Part shown: positions 5,162 to 6,678 of the stretch, in pieces
How the letters are laid out: each line of letters starts with the position of its first letter
Numbering within the stretch: position 1 is the first letter of the stretch
NCBI GenBank assembly: GCA_023392135.1
Contig: JAEVZQ010000382.1
Coordinates: 1-6,678, forward strand
Direction of reading: 5' to 3'
DNA: 6,678 bases
Source: Pseudomonadota bacterium
GTDB lineage: Bacteria; Pseudomonadota; Alphaproteobacteria; Rhizobiales; Hyphomicrobiaceae
Notes under the pieces: model-generated
The model's input: the letters and a program-made list of their open reading frames with translations, nothing else
Databases searched by the model: none
Told to the model about the DNA's origin: nothing
Translations under genes and position numbers: made by a program

Positions 5162-6678
5162 GCCCCATCCTTCAGCAGCTTGTAGTTGATCGAGTCGACA
5201 AGGGCCTCGAAGCTCGCATCGACGATGTTGGGCGAGACGCCGACTGTGAACCAGCGCTCGCCGGTTGCCTTGTCGTGGCTTTCGATCAGCACGCGGGTGA
5301 CGGCCTCGGTGCCGCCGGTCAGAATGCGTACTTTATAGTCGACGAGCTCGATGTCGCTGATGTGCTTCTGGTAGCGCCCGAGGTCCTTGCGCAGTGCCTG
5401 GTCGAGCGCGTGCACCGGGCCGTTGCCCTCGGCGACGGACCACACCGGCTCGTCGCCGCCGGATACAAAGACACGGACCGTCGCCTCCGAGACGGTGACC
5501 AGCCGGCCAACGGCGTTGTGGCGCTTCTCGACCATGACGCGGAAGCTGTCGACTGTGAAATACTTTGGCACATCGCCCAGCATCCGCCGGGTCAGCAACT
5601 CGAATGAGGCCTCTGCGCCTTCGTAGGCATAGCCGGCAGCCTCGCGCTCCTTCACCTCGTCGAGCAGGCGGCCAACGCGCTCGTCGTCCTTGGCGATCGA
5701 GATGCCGAGCCGTTTCAGCTCGGCGACGACGTTCGATTTACCGGCCTGGTCGGACACGAGCACGCGGCGGCGGTTGCCGACGCTTTCCGGCTTCACGTGC
5801 TCGTAGGTTTCCGGCTCCTTCAGGATTGCAGAGGCGTGGATGCCGGCCTTCGTGGCGAATGCGGACTCGCCCACGTAAGGCGCCTGTCGGTTCGGCGCGC
5901 GATTGAGGATTTCGTCGAGGATCCGGCTTGCCTGCGTGATCCGCATCAGGCGCTCGGGCGTCACACCCGTTTCGAAGCGATCGGCGAACTCGGATTTCAG
6001 CAACAGCGTCGGAATGATCGAGGTCAGGTTGGCATTTCCGCAGCGCTCGCCGATGCCGTTGACCGTGCCCTGGATCTGGCGCGCGCCGGCCCGTACGGCA
6101 GCGAGCGTATTGGCGACGGCGTTCTCGGTATCGTTATGCGTGTGAATGCCGAGATGCGTGCCGGGGATGATCTCGATCACCTCCCGCACGATGCGTCTGA
6201 CCTCGTGCGGCAGGGTCCCACCATTGGTATCGCACAGCACCACCCAGCGTGCACCGGCGTCGTAGGCCGTGCGCGCAACAGCAAGCGCATAAGCACGATT
6301 GCCCTTGTAGCCGTCGAAAAAATGCTCGCAATCGATCATCGCCTCGGTGCCGGTGTCGCGAATGGCGCGCACCGATTGAGCAATGGATTCCAGGTTCTCC
6401 TCGTTGCTGATCGCGAGTGCGACGCGCACGTGGTAATCCCAGGATTTTGCGACGAGACAGATCGCGTCGGCTCCCGACTGAAGTGTCGCCCGGAAGCCCG
6501 GATCGTTAGAGACTGACCGGCCGGCCCGCTTCGTCATACCGAATGCGGTGAAACGTGACGTCTCCAATCGTGGCCTTTGGGCGAACAAGGCAGTATCCGT
6601 GGTGTTGGCCCCAGGATAACCGCCCTCGACATAATCGATGCCGAGCCCGTCCAGCAGCTCGGCAATGCGCCGCTTGTT
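5158..6678 (-). CDS. cimA: (R)-citramalate synthase CimA, 5' end beyond the window
   Basis: CimA condenses pyruvate and acetyl-CoA to (R)-citramalate, the first step of the threonine-independent route to 2-oxobutanoate and isoleucine. It is a cytoplasmic DRE-TIM metallolyase-superfamily enzyme. The frame is open to the right edge and 506 residues are visible, beginning NKRRIAELLDGLGIDYVEGG then YPGANTTDTA. A TTG at 6588 lies inside this conserved stretch and is not the start. Metal-binding HTH is at visible residues 179-181 (in GIHTHNDTENA), GIGERCGNAN at 208-217 and GIHASA at 279-284. SWDYHV near residue 79 is typical of the CimA type and separates it from 2-isopropylmalate synthase. From about 350 to 500 lies the LeuA-type dimerisation/regulatory domain, so feedback control by isoleucine is likely from family knowledge. 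The N-terminal DTTLRDG region, perhaps 25-35 residues, is outside the window. The TAG stop sits inside palindromic unit C. Confidence 0.93.
   Translation of the reverse strand, partial: NKRRIAELLDGLGIDYVEGGYPGANTTDTALFAQRPRLETSRFTAFGMTKRAGRSVSNDPGFRATLQSGADAICLVAKSWDYHVRVALAISNEENLESIAQSVRAIRDTGTEAMIDCEHFFDGYKGNRAYALAVARTAYDAGARWVVLCDTNGGTLPHEVRRIVREVIEIIPGTHLGIHTHNDTENAVANTLAAVRAGARQIQGTVNGIGERCGNANLTSIIPTLLLKSEFADRFETGVTPERLMRITQASRILDEILNRAPNRQAPYVGESAFATKAGIHASAILKEPETYEHVKPESVGNRRRVLVSDQAGKSNVVAELKRLGISIAKDDERVGRLLDEVKEREAAGYAYEGAEASFELLTRRMLGDVPKYFTVDSFRVMVEKRHNAVGRLVTVSEATVRVFVSGGDEPVWSVAEGNGPVHALDQALRKDLGRYQKHISDIELVDYKVRILTGGTEAVTRVLIESHDKATGERWFTVGVSPNIVDASFEALVDSINYKLLKDGA

Noticed and set aside
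5797..6516. + strand frame of 239 codons opposite cimA
   Set aside because: It is a shadow of cimA without motifs.

Overview
The window is G+C-rich DNA with the gene style of an alphaproteobacterium, most likely Hyphomicrobiales (Rhizobiales). This placement is an inference from the protein sequences (an integrase opening GWPRYM, a CimA-type citramalate synthase, the RecJ sequence), not from a marker gene.

Left part (1-1302, + strand): the end of a mobile element. A small reading frame enters from the left edge and ends at 127. It resembles the C-terminal part of an AlpA/excisionase-like DNA-binding protein. Its stop overlaps the start of a 392-residue tyrosine recombinase (124-1302) in an ATGA junction. 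The recombinase runs toward the 3' end of an intact tRNA-Glu(TTC) gene (1379-1453, - strand). Integrase next to the 3' end of a tRNA is the classic layout of a genomic island or prophage, so the tRNA 3' half is the likely attachment site and the element should extend to the left, beyond the window.

Middle and right part (1379-6678): ordinary chromosome. On the - strand, reading right to left, lie a citramalate synthase gene (cimA, start cut off by the right edge), an LLM-class flavin-dependent oxidoreductase, recJ, and tRNA-Glu with a good sigma70-type promoter. One small + strand gene (4726-4878) encodes a 50-residue single-pass membrane protein between the oxidoreductase and cimA. No stretch longer than 300 bases lacks a gene.

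The most unusual stretch is the convergent gap between the small membrane protein and cimA (4879-5161). It is packed with inverted repeats: one short GC-rich hairpin, then three successive palindromic units of almost equal size (71, 74 and 71 bases). The last unit supplies the stop codon of cimA. The genes themselves are unrelated housekeeping functions: branched-chain amino acid synthesis, a flavin monooxygenase of unknown substrate, recombination and repair, and translation. Apart from the xis-like/integrase pair, I see no functional operon.
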